From Crossiella cryophila (GTDB taxonomy: Bacteria > Actinomycetota > Actinomycetes > Mycobacteriales > Pseudonocardiaceae), in assembly GCF_014204915.1 (NCBI RefSeq), contig NZ_JACHMH010000001.1:1302001-1366000 (forward strand): a stretch of 64,000 nucleotides of DNA, given 5' to 3'. A program made the translations under genes and the position numbers. How positions within the stretch are numbered: position 1 is the stretch's first letter; each line of letters opens with the position of its first letter. Of this stretch, positions 45,389-54,104 are shown piece after piece. Below the pieces are notes generated by a model. The model was not told the origin of the DNA. It searched no databases and saw only the letters and a program-made list of their open reading frames with translations.

Positions 45389-46218
45389 GCCGGGAAATCG
45401 GTGGACCGGCTGACCTGCGCCCACGCCTGCGCCTCGGCCATCTGCCGCTCATTCGCCGTCACAGTGACCGTCAGCGCGTCCGAACCCAGCAGCAGCCGCC
45501 GCGGCGGATCAGGGTGCTCGATGAGGTCCGCGATCACCTGGCCGGCCCTGGCCGGATCGCCCGGCTCCCGGCCCGCCCGCTGCTCGCGGTAGTCGGTCAT
45601 CATCCGCAGCGTCTCCGCGTAGTCCGGTCCCGGCTCGGCGATCCGCATCGACGGTCCGGCCCAGTCGGTGCGGAAACCACCCGGCTCCACCACGGTCACC
45701 TTCACCCCCAGCGGCGCCAGCTCGTTGATCAGCACCTCGGAGAAGCCCGCCACCCCGAACTTGGCCGTCTGGTACGCCGAAAGCCCAGGTGAACCGCCGA
45801 CCCGGCCGCCGACCGAGGAGATCTGCACGATGTGCCCGGACCGCTGCCCGCGCAGCACCGGCAACGCCGCCCTGGTCACGTTGACCACGCCGAACAGGTT
45901 GGTCTCCACCTGGGCCCGGAAGTCATCCTCCGGGGTCTCCTCGAAGGCCGCGCTGTTGGCGTAGCCGGCGTTGTTGACCACCACGTCCAGGCCGCCGAAC
46001 TCGCGCACGGCCAGCTCGACCGCGGCCCGTGCCGCGGCGGGGTCGGTGACATCCAGCGAGGTGGCGCGCACCGCGTCGCCGTAGGTCTCGGTGAACTCGG
46101 CCAGGTCCTCAGGTCGTCGCGCGGTGGCGACCACCCGGTTGCCGCGGGCCAGCGCGGCCCTGGTGATCTCCCGCCCGAGACCGCGGGAGCTGCCGGTGAC
46201 AAGCCAGATTCTGCTCAT
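45385..46218 (-). CDS. Short-chain dehydrogenase/reductase (classical SDR)
   Basis: 277 residues from the ATG at 46218. Cofactor motif TGSSRGLGREI (residue 7), an Arg pair after strand 2 (TARRPED) indicating NADPH use, NNAGYAN, QISSVGG with the catalytic Ser and YQTAKFG. This subgroup is commonly annotated as an oxidoreductase of unknown substrate. A palindromic operator lies about 35 bp upstream of its start. Confidence 0.85.
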   Translation of the reverse strand: MSRIWLVTGSSRGLGREITRAALARGNRVVATARRPEDLAEFTETYGDAVRATSLDVTDPAAARAAVELAVREFGGLDVVVNNAGYANSAAFEETPEDDFRAQVETNLFGVVNVTRAALPVLRGQRSGHIVQISSVGGRVGGSPGLSAYQTAKFGVAGFSEVLINELAPLGVKVTVVEPGGFRTDWAGPSMRIAEPGPDYAETLRMMTDYREQRAGREPGDPARAGQVIADLIEHPDPPRRLLLGSDALTVTVTANERQMAEAQAWAQVSRSTDFPA

Positions 46219-46251
46219 GCCACCAGGGAACACCCGCGGTCCACGGCTGTC

Positions 46252-46267
46252 AACCAACTAGTTAGTT
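46252..46267. promoter_or_regulatory. TetR-type palindrome upstream of the SDR gene
   Basis: AACCAACTAGTTAGTT, a 16-bp dyad with one mismatch centred on ACTAGT. Such A+T-rich ACTAGT-centred dyads are typical TetR-family operators. No TetR gene is present nearby, so the regulator would be encoded elsewhere. Confidence 0.5.
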
Positions 46268-46294
46268 ACATCGCACCGATGGGCAGGTTTCCGT

Positions 46295-47284
46295 TCACCC
46301 GCGCACGAGCAGGATCTTGCCGACCACGCCGCCGGCCTCCAGCAGCCGGTGCGCCTCGCCTGCCTCCTGCATCGGCACCCTGGCGTGCTCGACCACGGTG
46401 ACCTTGCCCTCCTCGACCAGCGGCCACAGGCGCTCACGCACGTCCGCGACCACCTCGGCCTTGCTGCCCGGCCCGTCCACCGGACGGCCGCGCAGCCCGG
46501 TCGCGGCCACGCTGGCCCGCTTGGCCAGCAGCTTGCTCAGGTCCAGCTCGGCCTTGCGGCCGCCCTGCATGCCGATCACGACGAGCCGACCGCCCGCCGC
46601 CAGCACGTCGATGTTGCGCGCCAGGTAGGAGGCGCCCATGTTGTCCAGCACCACGTCCGCGCCCTTGCCACCGGTGGCTTCCTTGACCACCTCGACGAAG
46701 TCCTGCTCGCGGTAGTTCACCGTGATGTCCGCGCCCAGACGGGCGCATTCGGCCAGGCCCTCGGGCGTCCCGGCGGTCACCGCGACCGTCGCGCCCAGCG
46801 CCTTGCCGATCTGGATCGCGCAGGTCCCGATGCCACCGGCACCGCCGTGCGCGAGGAAGGTGTCCCCGGCGGCCAGCCCGGCCAGCATCACCACGTTGGA
46901 CCAGACCGTGCAGGTCACCTCGGGCAGCCCGGCCGCGGTCACCAGGTCGACGCCCTTGGGCGCGGGCAGCACCTGCACCGCGGGCACCGCCACGCGCTCG
47001 GCGTAACCGCCACCGGCCAGCAGCGCGCACACCTCATCGCCGACCTGCCACTGCGTCACACCCTTGCCGACCTTGGCGATCCGGCCGGAGCACTCCAGCC
47101 CCGGCACGGTGGTCACCCCGGGCGGCGGCGGGTAGAAGCCCTGACGCTGCAACAGGTCGGCCCGGTTCACCGCGGCCGCGACGATGTCGATGACGACCTC
47201 GCCCTGACCCGGCTCCGGATCGGGCCTCGGCGCCCAGCGCAACACCTCTGGACCACCGGGCTCGCGGATACTGATCGCGTACAT
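46295..47284 (-). CDS. NAD(P)H quinone oxidoreductase, zinc-less MDR type (Rv3777-like)
   Basis: 329 residues. MDR superfamily: NRADLLQRQGFYPPPPG near residue 40, GLECSGRIAKVG, and the cofactor motif AHGGAGGIGTCAIQIG (about residue 145). It belongs to the PIG3/quinone oxidoreductase group, which reduces quinones with NADPH. The neighbour set Rv3777-Rv3778c-Rv3780 of M. tuberculosis is kept here with two inserted genes. Confidence 0.87.
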   Translation of the reverse strand: MYAISIREPGGPEVLRWAPRPDPEPGQGEVVIDIVAAAVNRADLLQRQGFYPPPPGVTTVPGLECSGRIAKVGKGVTQWQVGDEVCALLAGGGYAERVAVPAVQVLPAPKGVDLVTAAGLPEVTCTVWSNVVMLAGLAAGDTFLAHGGAGGIGTCAIQIGKALGATVAVTAGTPEGLAECARLGADITVNYREQDFVEVVKEATGGKGADVVLDNMGASYLARNIDVLAAGGRLVVIGMQGGRKAELDLSKLLAKRASVAATGLRGRPVDGPGSKAEVVADVRERLWPLVEEGKVTVVEHARVPMQEAGEAHRLLEAGGVVGKILLVRG

Positions 47285-47343
47285 GCCCTGAAGCTAGACC
47301 CAATTCGGTGGCGGGGCAGTCCGCCATCCCGGACGATCCGGGC

Positions 47344-47976
47344 ATGGACCCCTGGCCGTTCCGCCACCTGGTACTGCGCACCCCGCGCCTGGAGCTGCGC
47401 CCGGATGACGACGCCGGAATGCTGGAGCTGCTCGAGGTGGCCCGCCGGGGTGTGCACCGGCCGGAGGAGATGCCCTTCTCCATGCCGTGGACGGATCTGC
47501 CGCACGCGGAGATGAGCCTGGGCGCGCTGCAGCAGCGCTGGCGGCTGCGCGCCGGGCACACCGCGGCGAGCTGGGACCTCGGCTTCCTGGTCCGGCACCG
47601 GGGCCGGGTGATCGGCACCCAGAGCCTGATGGCGCAGGACTTCGCCGAGCTGCGCGAGGTGAGCTGCGGCTGCTGGTACGGCCTGGAACACCAGGGTCAG
47701 GGCTTCGGCACCGAGGCCTGGGCCGCGGTGCTGGCCTTCGCCTTCGACCACCTCGGCGCCACGCACGCGCACGCCGCGGCCTTCGTGAACAACGCCGGAT
47801 CCCGCGCGGTCAGCCGCAAGCTCGGCTACCGGGACAACGGCACCCGTCGCGTCCTGCAACGGGACAAGATCGCCCTCCAGGTCGACCAGCGCCTGACCCC
47901 GGCGGAGTTCCGCCGGCCGGACTGGATACTCCAGGTCGAGGGCCTGGAGGCCTGCCGAGAACTGTTGGGAGCCTGA
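47344..47976 (+). CDS. GNAT acetyltransferase, first of a tandem pair
   Basis: 210 residues, RimJ/RimL type GNAT. Start MDPWPFRHLVLRTPRLELRP; acetyl-CoA binding motif A spans YGLEHQGQGFGTEAWAAVLA (Q/R-x-x-G-x-G/A form HQGQGFG), followed by NNAGSRAVSRKLGYRDNG. Acceptor unknown. The ATG at 47344 is preferred because the tandem copy starts with the same MDPWP. One base separates its stop from the second copy's ATG. Confidence 0.85.
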   Translation: MDPWPFRHLVLRTPRLELRPDDDAGMLELLEVARRGVHRPEEMPFSMPWTDLPHAEMSLGALQQRWRLRAGHTAASWDLGFLVRHRGRVIGTQSLMAQDFAELREVSCGCWYGLEHQGQGFGTEAWAAVLAFAFDHLGATHAHAAAFVNNAGSRAVSRKLGYRDNGTRRVLQRDKIALQVDQRLTPAEFRRPDWILQVEGLEACRELLGA

Positions 47977-47977
47977 C

Positions 47978-48610
47978 ATGGACCCGTGGCCACTACGCAG
48001 GCTGGTGCTGCGCACCCCGCGCCTGGAACTGCGCCCCGATGACGACGCCGGCCTGCTGGAACTGGCCGAGCTGGCCGGTCGCGGCATCCACCCGCCCGGC
48101 GACATGCCCTTCATCGTCCCGTTCACCGACAAGGCGCCGGGCGAGCTGGAACTGGGCGTGGTCCAGTACAACTGGCGGCAGCGCGCCGAACTCGGCCCGG
48201 CCAAGTGGACGATCAGCTTCCTGGTCCGGCACCAGGGCCGGGTGATCGGCACCCAAGGCCTGACCGGCGAGGAGTTCGCGATCACCCGCGAGGTGCGCAC
48301 CGGCTCCTGGCTCGGCCAGGACCACCAGGGCCAGGGCCTGGGCACCGAGATGCGCGCGGCCGTGCTGGCCTTCGCCTTCGACCACCTGGGCGCGGTGCAG
48401 GCCCAATCGGAGGCGTTCGCGGACAACGCCGCCTCGCGCGCGGTCAGCCGTCGGCTCGGCTACCGGGAGAACGGCACCAAGCTGGTGGCCCGGCGCGGTC
48501 AGCAGGCCACCGAGATCGGCCTGCGGCTGCCCGCCGCCGAGTTCGTCCGGCCGGACTGGACACTCGAGGTCGAGGGCCTGGACGCCTGCCGGGAGCTGCT
48601 CGGCGCCTAA
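47978..48610 (+). CDS. GNAT acetyltransferase, second of a tandem pair
   Basis: 210 residues, exactly the length of the previous protein and alike throughout (MDPWPLRRLVLRTPRLELRP; HQGQGLGTEMRAAVLAFAFD; a C-terminus ending in CRELLGA in both). The acetyl-CoA motif is intact. Differences cluster around residues 35-80, where GNATs bind the acceptor, so the copies may have split substrates. It meets the metallopeptidase gene tail to tail with a 4-bp overlap. Confidence 0.85.
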   Translation: MDPWPLRRLVLRTPRLELRPDDDAGLLELAELAGRGIHPPGDMPFIVPFTDKAPGELELGVVQYNWRQRAELGPAKWTISFLVRHQGRVIGTQGLTGEEFAITREVRTGSWLGQDHQGQGLGTEMRAAVLAFAFDHLGAVQAQSEAFADNAASRAVSRRLGYRENGTKLVARRGQQATEIGLRLPAAEFVRPDWTLEVEGLDACRELLGA

Positions 48611-49542
48611 CCCAGGTCCACATTGCGGTCGAAGGTGTTGCAGGAGGTCGGGTTGCCGGTGCGCAGGCCGGTGGTGAACCACTTCTGCCGCTGCTTGGAG
48701 CTGCCGTGGCTGAACTGGCTCGGATCCGGCTTGCGCCCGTTGAGCTGGGACTGGATGAAGTCGTCACCGATCCGCGCGGCCGCGTCCAGGGCCCGCTTGA
48801 CGTCGTCGTCGGTGATCTCGGCGATCAGCGGTTTGCCGGAGGCGGTGGCCACCGTCTTGGCGTGGTTGGCCCAGGCCCCGGCGTAGCAGTCGGCCTGCAG
48901 CTCCAGCCGCACCGAACCCGAGGTCGGCCCGGTGGCGTTGCCGCGCACCTGGGCCGAGGTGCCCAGCAGGTTCTGCACGTGGTGGCCGTACTCGTGCGCC
49001 AGCACGTATGCCTCGACGAAGGTGCCGCCCGCCGCGCCGAAGCGGTCCCGCAGCTCCTGGAAGAAGCTCAGGTCGATGTAGACCTCGCTGTCGCCGGGGC
49101 AGTAGAACGGGCCGACCGAGGAGTCCGCGTTGCCGCAGCGGGTGCTCACCGCGCCGTTGAAGAAGTTCGTGGTGGCCCTGCGGTAGGTGCGGCCGGAACG
49201 GGCGAACACGTCGGTCCAGTAGCCCTGGATCGAGTTGATCGAGGCGATGGCCGCGCAATCCTGGTTGCGGTTGGCGTCCGCGCCCGTCTTGCACTTCTCC
49301 GCGAGCTTGGTGTTGTTGATCATCCCGCCGCGCGGCACGGTGTCCCGGTCCGCCGCGCCACCCGGCGCCGCGGGCAGCACACCACCGCCGAACTGGGACA
49401 ACAGGAACCAGATCAGCACACCGAGCACGCCGAGGCCGCCACCGCCGATCGCCACCCGCCCGCCGATACCACCCCCGCCGGACCCGCCTAGGTCCTCGAC
49501 CTGGGACACATCCAGTTCGGCGTCCTCGTTGAAACGCACCAC
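48607..49542 (-). CDS. Neutral zinc metallopeptidase (YpfJ-like), membrane anchored
   Basis: 311 residues. A Gly-rich N-terminal segment precedes one transmembrane helix (about residues 36-52); the rest is exported. HEYGHH (about residue 183) supplies two zinc ligands and ELQADCYAGAWA the third region, typical of the YpfJ neutral zinc metallopeptidase family. Cys pairs such as EKCKTG...NQDC and TRCG...FYCPG suggest disulfides. Substrate unknown. Confidence 0.85.
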   Translation of the reverse strand: MVRFNEDAELDVSQVEDLGGSGGGGIGGRVAIGGGGLGVLGVLIWFLLSQFGGGVLPAAPGGAADRDTVPRGGMINNTKLAEKCKTGADANRNQDCAAIASINSIQGYWTDVFARSGRTYRRATTNFFNGAVSTRCGNADSSVGPFYCPGDSEVYIDLSFFQELRDRFGAAGGTFVEAYVLAHEYGHHVQNLLGTSAQVRGNATGPTSGSVRLELQADCYAGAWANHAKTVATASGKPLIAEITDDDVKRALDAAARIGDDFIQSQLNGRKPDPSQFSHGSSKQRQKWFTTGLRTGNPTSCNTFDRNVDLG

Positions 49543-49645
49543 AACTCCCGCTCGTCGCCGAAGATAGGCCAGCTGGTGTTCATCCTGCGCTCAACCACCG
49601 GTCGTTCGCGAGTGGAAGGGTGCCCCATCGGAAAGGGAGGTGTCC

Positions 49646-50830
49646 GTGATCCGGATGCGTCGACTGCTCGTGCTGGCGGCAACGCTGGCCGTGGCGACCG
49701 GTGTGCTCGCGCCAACCGCGCAGGCCACGCAGGACCGTGCCCACATCCCCGGCGCGGTCCGCTTCGCCACGTTCAACGCCTCGCTCAACCGCAACGCCGA
49801 CGGCGAGCTGCTCGCGCACCTGGCCACCCCGGACAACCCGCAGGCCCGCAAGGCCGCCGAGGTGATCCAGCGGGTGCGGCCGGACGTGCTGCTGATCAAC
49901 GAGTTCGACTACGTCAGCGGCAACCGCGCGGTTGAGTTGTTCCGCCGCAACTACCTCGCGGTCGGCCAGCAGGGCGCGCGCCCGATCGACTACCCGCACG
50001 CCTACACCGCGCCGGTCAACACCGGCGTCCCGTCCGGGTTCGACCTGAACAACGACGGCAAGGTCGGCGGCGGGGACGACGCCTTCGGCTTCGGGCTCTT
50101 CCCCGGCCAGTACGGCATGGTGGTGCTCTCGAAGTACCCGATCGACACCGCCGCGGTGCGCACCTTCCAGAACTTCCGCTGGCAGGACATGCCGGGCGCG
50201 GTGCTGCCCGAGGGCTGGTACTCCCCTGAGGAGCTGGGCGTGTTCCGGCTCTCCTCCAAATCGCACTGGGACCTGCCGATCCGGATCGGGCGAAAGACCA
50301 CGCACTTCCTGGTCTCGCACCCGACCCCGCCCACCTTCGACGGCCCCGAGGACCGCAACGGCCGTCGCAACCACGACGAGATCCGGCTCTGGGCCGACTA
50401 CGTCACCCCTGGCAAGGGTGGCTACCTCTACGACGACGCGGGCAAGCGCGGCGGGCTGAAGCCGGGGGAGCGGTTCGTGATCGCGGGCGACCAGAACGCG
50501 GACCCGGTCGACGGCGACAGCTACCAGAACGCGATCCGGCAGATCCTCAACGCGCCCAAGGTGATCGACCCGAAGCCGGGCAGCCTGGGCGCGATCGAGG
50601 CGGCCAGGGACCAGGGCGGCGCGAACGTCGGTCAGCGCGGTCCGTCCTGGCTGGACAGCGGGGACTTCAACGACAAGGCCCCCGGCAACCTGCGGATCGA
50701 CTACGTGCTGCCCTCCCGGCCGCTGTTCCCGCTGGCCGCGGGTGTTTTCTGGCCGACCGCGCGCTCACCGCTGGCCCGCCTGAACGACACCTCCGACCAC
50801 CACCTGGTCTGGGTCGACCTGCTCGCCTGA
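49646..50830 (+). CDS. Secreted endonuclease/exonuclease/phosphatase family protein
   Basis: 394 residues with a Sec signal peptide (cleavage near AQA-T). EEP-fold residues: ATFNAS, LINEFDY with the metal-binding Glu, AGDQNADPVDGD and the C-terminal SDHHLVW with Asp-His. An insertion DLNNDGKVGGGDDAFG resembles an EF-hand or dockerin calcium loop. GTG 49646 is chosen over GTG 49640 because GGGAGG sits 5 bp before it. May be a secreted phosphodiesterase or nuclease. Its last 130 bp overlap the convergent EamA frame. Confidence 0.8.
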   Translation: MIRMRRLLVLAATLAVATGVLAPTAQATQDRAHIPGAVRFATFNASLNRNADGELLAHLATPDNPQARKAAEVIQRVRPDVLLINEFDYVSGNRAVELFRRNYLAVGQQGARPIDYPHAYTAPVNTGVPSGFDLNNDGKVGGGDDAFGFGLFPGQYGMVVLSKYPIDTAAVRTFQNFRWQDMPGAVLPEGWYSPEELGVFRLSSKSHWDLPIRIGRKTTHFLVSHPTPPTFDGPEDRNGRRNHDEIRLWADYVTPGKGGYLYDDAGKRGGLKPGERFVIAGDQNADPVDGDSYQNAIRQILNAPKVIDPKPGSLGAIEAARDQGGANVGQRGPSWLDSGDFNDKAPGNLRIDYVLPSRPLFPLAAGVFWPTARSPLARLNDTSDHHLVWVDLLA

Positions 50831-51654
50831 CCCAGCAGCACCGAGCCGAGGACCAGCGCCGCGCCGAGCAGTTGCAGGCCGGTCAGGCGCTGGTCCAGCA
50901 CGGCCCAGCCGAGCAGGGTCGCGGTCAGCGGGGTGAGCAGGCTGATCAGCGCCACCGCGCCGGCCGGGATCCGGCGCAGCCCGGCGAAGTAGAGCGAGTG
51001 CGCCAGCGCGGTTGCCACCAGCGACAACCACAGCAGCCCGCCAAGCGCCTCGCCGTCCAGCGCGGGCGGAGCGCCCTCGACCAGCAGCGCCACCGGCAGC
51101 AGGATCACCACGCCACCGAGCAGTTGCCAGGCGGTCAACGTCAGTCCGCTGACTCCCGGCGGCAGGCCCCACCGGCGGCTCAGCACGATCCCGCAGGACA
51201 CGCTGACCGCGCCGCCGAGTCCGGCCAGCACGCCGAGAAGGTCCAGCCCCGCCTCGTCGTTGAGCACCAGCAGTGCCACCCCGCCGATCCCGGTCAGCGC
51301 GGCCAGCAACTGCGCCGCCCGCACCGGCTCGGCCAGCACCAGCGCGGCCAGGCCGATGACCAGCACCGTCTGCACCGAGCCGAGCGTGCCCGCCACCCCG
51401 CCGGGCAGCCGCTGCGCCGCGACGAACAGCAGCGTGAAGAACACCCCGATGTGCAGTGCGCCCAGCACCAGCGCCCGCCACCACCAGTCCCCGCGCGGCA
51501 GGCCCGGCCGCAGCGCGAGCAGCACCAGCCCGGCGGGCAGCGCGCGGAACAACGCGTTCCACAGCGGACTCGCCGGCAGCAGTTCGGCGGCCACCAGGAA
51601 GGTGGTGCCCCACAGCACCGGCGCGATCGCGGTCCTGGCCAGCAGTGCGGACAT
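50701..51654 (-). CDS. EamA/DMT-family transporter
   Basis: 317 residues with ten hydrophobic segments in two five-helix halves and a polar tail of about 45 residues. Each half has the EamA pattern (APVLWGTTFLVAAELLP early; LTAWQLLGG and LISLLTPLTATLLGW late). Exports a small metabolite or drug. The natural domain ends near the EEP stop at 50830; the tail is encoded by 130 bp antisense to that gene. Divergent from a MarR gene across three operator copies, so it is probably the regulated target. Confidence 0.82.
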   Translation of the reverse strand: MSALLARTAIAPVLWGTTFLVAAELLPASPLWNALFRALPAGLVLLALRPGLPRGDWWWRALVLGALHIGVFFTLLFVAAQRLPGGVAGTLGSVQTVLVIGLAALVLAEPVRAAQLLAALTGIGGVALLVLNDEAGLDLLGVLAGLGGAVSVSCGIVLSRRWGLPPGVSGLTLTAWQLLGGVVILLPVALLVEGAPPALDGEALGGLLWLSLVATALAHSLYFAGLRRIPAGAVALISLLTPLTATLLGWAVLDQRLTGLQLLGAALVLGSVLLGQASRSTQTRWWSEVSFRRASGERAVGQKTPAASGNSGREGST

Positions 51655-51666
51655 GCGGACCCCAGG

Positions 51667-51729
51667 TATCTCGACGTCAAGTATCTCGACGTCGAGATTT
51701 GTACGGCAGCAGGTGTCTCGACGTCAAGA
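51667..51729. promoter_or_regulatory. Three MarR-type operator copies between eamA and marR genes
   Basis: TCTCGACGTCAAG at 51669, the perfect 16-bp palindrome ATCTCGACGTCGAGAT at 51683-51698 and TCTCGACGTCAAGA at 51716. The third copy lies directly upstream of TAGAAT (51730-51735), the likely -10 of the MarR gene, which starts 7 nt later. Confidence 0.8.
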
Positions 51730-51742
51730 TAGAATCCCGGGG

Positions 51743-52246
51743 ATGCGGGATGCGGTGGACGTGATCATCGAGCAGTGGGCGCGGGAAAAACCGGGCTTCG
51801 ACGTCAGCCCGGTCGGCATCGTCGGTCGCACCGCGCGGCTGCACGCCTTGCTGGACAAGGGGATCGGCGCCAACTTCGCCCGGTTCGGGCTGGCCCACTG
51901 GGAGTACGACGTGCTCGCCTCGCTGCGCAGGGCCGGTGCGCCCTACCGGCTCACCGTGGGGCAGCTCATGGCCTCGATGATGATCAGCTCAGGGGCGATG
52001 ACCAACCGGATCGACCGGATGGCCGCGCGCGGACTGCTCACCCGCGAGCCCGATCCGGCCGACCGGCGGGGCGTGCTGGTGCGGCTCACCGAGGCCGGGG
52101 TGACCATGGCCGAGCAGGTGCTGGTGCCGCACATGGAGACCGAGCGGGACCTGCTGTCCGGGCTCTCGGCCAAGGAACAGCAGCAGCTCGCGGCGTTGCT
52201 GCGCAAGGCCCTCCTGTCGCTGGAAGGCCCTGCGCCGCAACAGTGA
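51743..52246 (+). CDS. MarR family regulator of the EamA transporter
   Basis: 167 residues. Winged helix with LTVGQLMASMMISSGAMTNRIDRMAARGLLTREPDPADRRGVLVRLT (DxRxxxV wing), dimerisation helices on both sides. TAGAAT lies 7 nt before the ATG and no Shine-Dalgarno sequence is visible, so translation is probably leaderless. The three operator copies upstream argue for autoregulation and control of the divergent transporter. The ligand is unknown. Confidence 0.87.
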   Translation: MRDAVDVIIEQWAREKPGFDVSPVGIVGRTARLHALLDKGIGANFARFGLAHWEYDVLASLRRAGAPYRLTVGQLMASMMISSGAMTNRIDRMAARGLLTREPDPADRRGVLVRLTEAGVTMAEQVLVPHMETERDLLSGLSAKEQQQLAALLRKALLSLEGPAPQQ

Positions 52247-53965
52247 TCAGGGCTTGGCGGTGATCCGGTCGGTGGCCGGCGGCGCCAGGTTCGGGTGCGC
52301 GCCCAGGTAGCCGGTGAAGGCGTCCAGGTCGATCGCGCCGCCGACGAGTTCGGTGCCCTTGGTCAGCTCGGTGAAGCCGTCGCCACCGCCGCCGAGGAAG
52401 TTGTTCACCGTCACCCGGTACTTGGCCGCCGGGTCCACCGGCTGCCCGGCCACCGTGATGCCGGAGACCTTGTTGCCCAGTGCCGCACCGGCCGACCAGG
52501 AGTACTTCAGCGTGCTGGAGGGCTGGAGCACCCTGGTCACGATCCCGGCCGGGCCCTGCTGCCACTGCTGTTCCAGCACCGCCTTGAGCTGTGCGCCGGT
52601 CAGCGAGATGGTCTGCAGGATGTTGCCGAAGGGCTGCACCGCGTATGCCTCGCCGTAGGTGACCACGCCGTTGCCCTCACCCGCCGCGGAGGAGGTGAAG
52701 GTCAGGTCGGTGCGCACACCGCCAGGGTTCATCAGCGCGAGCTGCGCCCCGGCCACCTTCGACGCCTCCAGCTGGGAGTCCGCGATCAGGTTGCCGAGCT
52801 GGGACTCGCCGGAGGCCACCCCGATCCGGGTGACGTCGGCGGTGATCGAGCCGATCGGCCGGTTCGCGATCGGCGCCGCCTTGGCCTTGGCCTCGTCCAC
52901 CAGCGCCTTGGTCTTGGCATCCTCGGGCACGTCCCGGGTCACCACGGTGTTGAACGCCTTGACCGAGGACCGCACGATGTCCCTGGTGCGCCAGTCGATC
53001 CGGGCGTCCACCGCGGAGAGGATCCGCCCGAACGAGGCGCCCTGCAGCACCGGCCGCGGGTTGCCAGCCGGGTCGTTGATCGAGCAGACGTACTGCTGGT
53101 GGCTGTGCCCGGTGAAGATCGCGTCCACCTTGGCCGAGGCCTTCTGCGCGATCTCCCGCGCCGGGCCGGGGGTGGTGCGGCAGTCGTTGGGGCCGCCGCC
53201 CTCGGTGTTGTCGCCCTGGTGCAGCAGCACCACGATCGCCTTGACCCCGAAGCGGTCCAGCGTGTTCGCGGTCCGGTTGATCGCCTCGACCTCATCGCCG
53301 AACTTCAGGCCCTTGATCGCCTCGGCGGAGACCACACTGGGCAGGTCCTCCAGCGGCACCCCGATCACGCCGACCGGCAAACCACCGGCCCAGGTGATGG
53401 TGAACGGCAGCGCGGCGGGCCGGTTGTCCTTCTCGAAGGTCATGTTCGCGGCCAGGATCGGGAACCGGGCGCCGCGGAAGCGATCGCGGAACTGGCAGCC
53501 GTCGGTGGGGTGGCAGCCACCGCGCTGCATGCGCTGCAGCTCGGCGTAGCCCTCGTCCAGCTCGTGGTTGCCCACCGCGCTGGCGGCCACCCCGATGTTG
53601 TTCATGAACTCGATGGTCGGCTCGTCGTGGAAGAGCGCCGAGGTGGTGGGCGAGGCGCCCACGTTGTCCCCGGCGGAGAGCAGCACCGAGTTGCGGGCCT
53701 GCGCGCGCAGCGCCTTGAGGTGGCTGGCGAAGTAGGCCGCGCCACCGGCCTCCACCTGCTTGCCGTCGGACAGGGTGATCCGCCCTGATGACCCGGCCGG
53801 TGGCTCCAGGTTGCCGTGGAAGTCGTTGAAGGCGATCAACCGGACGTCCGTGCCGCCCCAGTTCGCCGGCGTCGCCGCCGCGGTGCCCGCGGTGAGTCCG
53901 GCCACGGCCAGCACGGCCACGGCCAGGATCCCCGCCCGGCGCGGCAGCCGGGTTGGATTGCTCAT
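52247..53965 (-). CDS. Secreted 5'-nucleotidase / metallophosphoesterase
   Basis: 572 residues with a Sec signal peptide (about residues 1-32). The N-terminal metallophosphoesterase domain has FNDFHGNLEP, SAGDNVG, GNHELDEG and FTGHSHQQY, the dimetal site of UshA-type 5'-nucleotidases; the C-terminal substrate-binding domain has PIGSITADVTR, NLIADS, MNPGGVRTDL and YAVQPFGN. Hydrolyses extracellular nucleotides. Start at ATG 53965 with GGAGGAGGG about 10 bp upstream; the frame upstream is spurious. Confidence 0.9.
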   Translation of the reverse strand: MSNPTRLPRRAGILAVAVLAVAGLTAGTAAATPANWGGTDVRLIAFNDFHGNLEPPAGSSGRITLSDGKQVEAGGAAYFASHLKALRAQARNSVLLSAGDNVGASPTTSALFHDEPTIEFMNNIGVAASAVGNHELDEGYAELQRMQRGGCHPTDGCQFRDRFRGARFPILAANMTFEKDNRPAALPFTITWAGGLPVGVIGVPLEDLPSVVSAEAIKGLKFGDEVEAINRTANTLDRFGVKAIVVLLHQGDNTEGGGPNDCRTTPGPAREIAQKASAKVDAIFTGHSHQQYVCSINDPAGNPRPVLQGASFGRILSAVDARIDWRTRDIVRSSVKAFNTVVTRDVPEDAKTKALVDEAKAKAAPIANRPIGSITADVTRIGVASGESQLGNLIADSQLEASKVAGAQLALMNPGGVRTDLTFTSSAAGEGNGVVTYGEAYAVQPFGNILQTISLTGAQLKAVLEQQWQQGPAGIVTRVLQPSSTLKYSWSAGAALGNKVSGITVAGQPVDPAAKYRVTVNNFLGGGGDGFTELTKGTELVGGAIDLDAFTGYLGAHPNLAPPATDRITAKP

Positions 53966-54104
53966 GTGTCGCTGTCCCTCCTCCGGGCGGCCGCGCGGTG
54001 CGAAGCCCGGCCGAGGAGTCTGCCTCGTGTCAAGGGCGGTACACCAGTGGTGTGGTCGCGTCGTGATGAACAGCGCGCGGCCGGGAAACCAATAGCCTGG
54101 ACCG

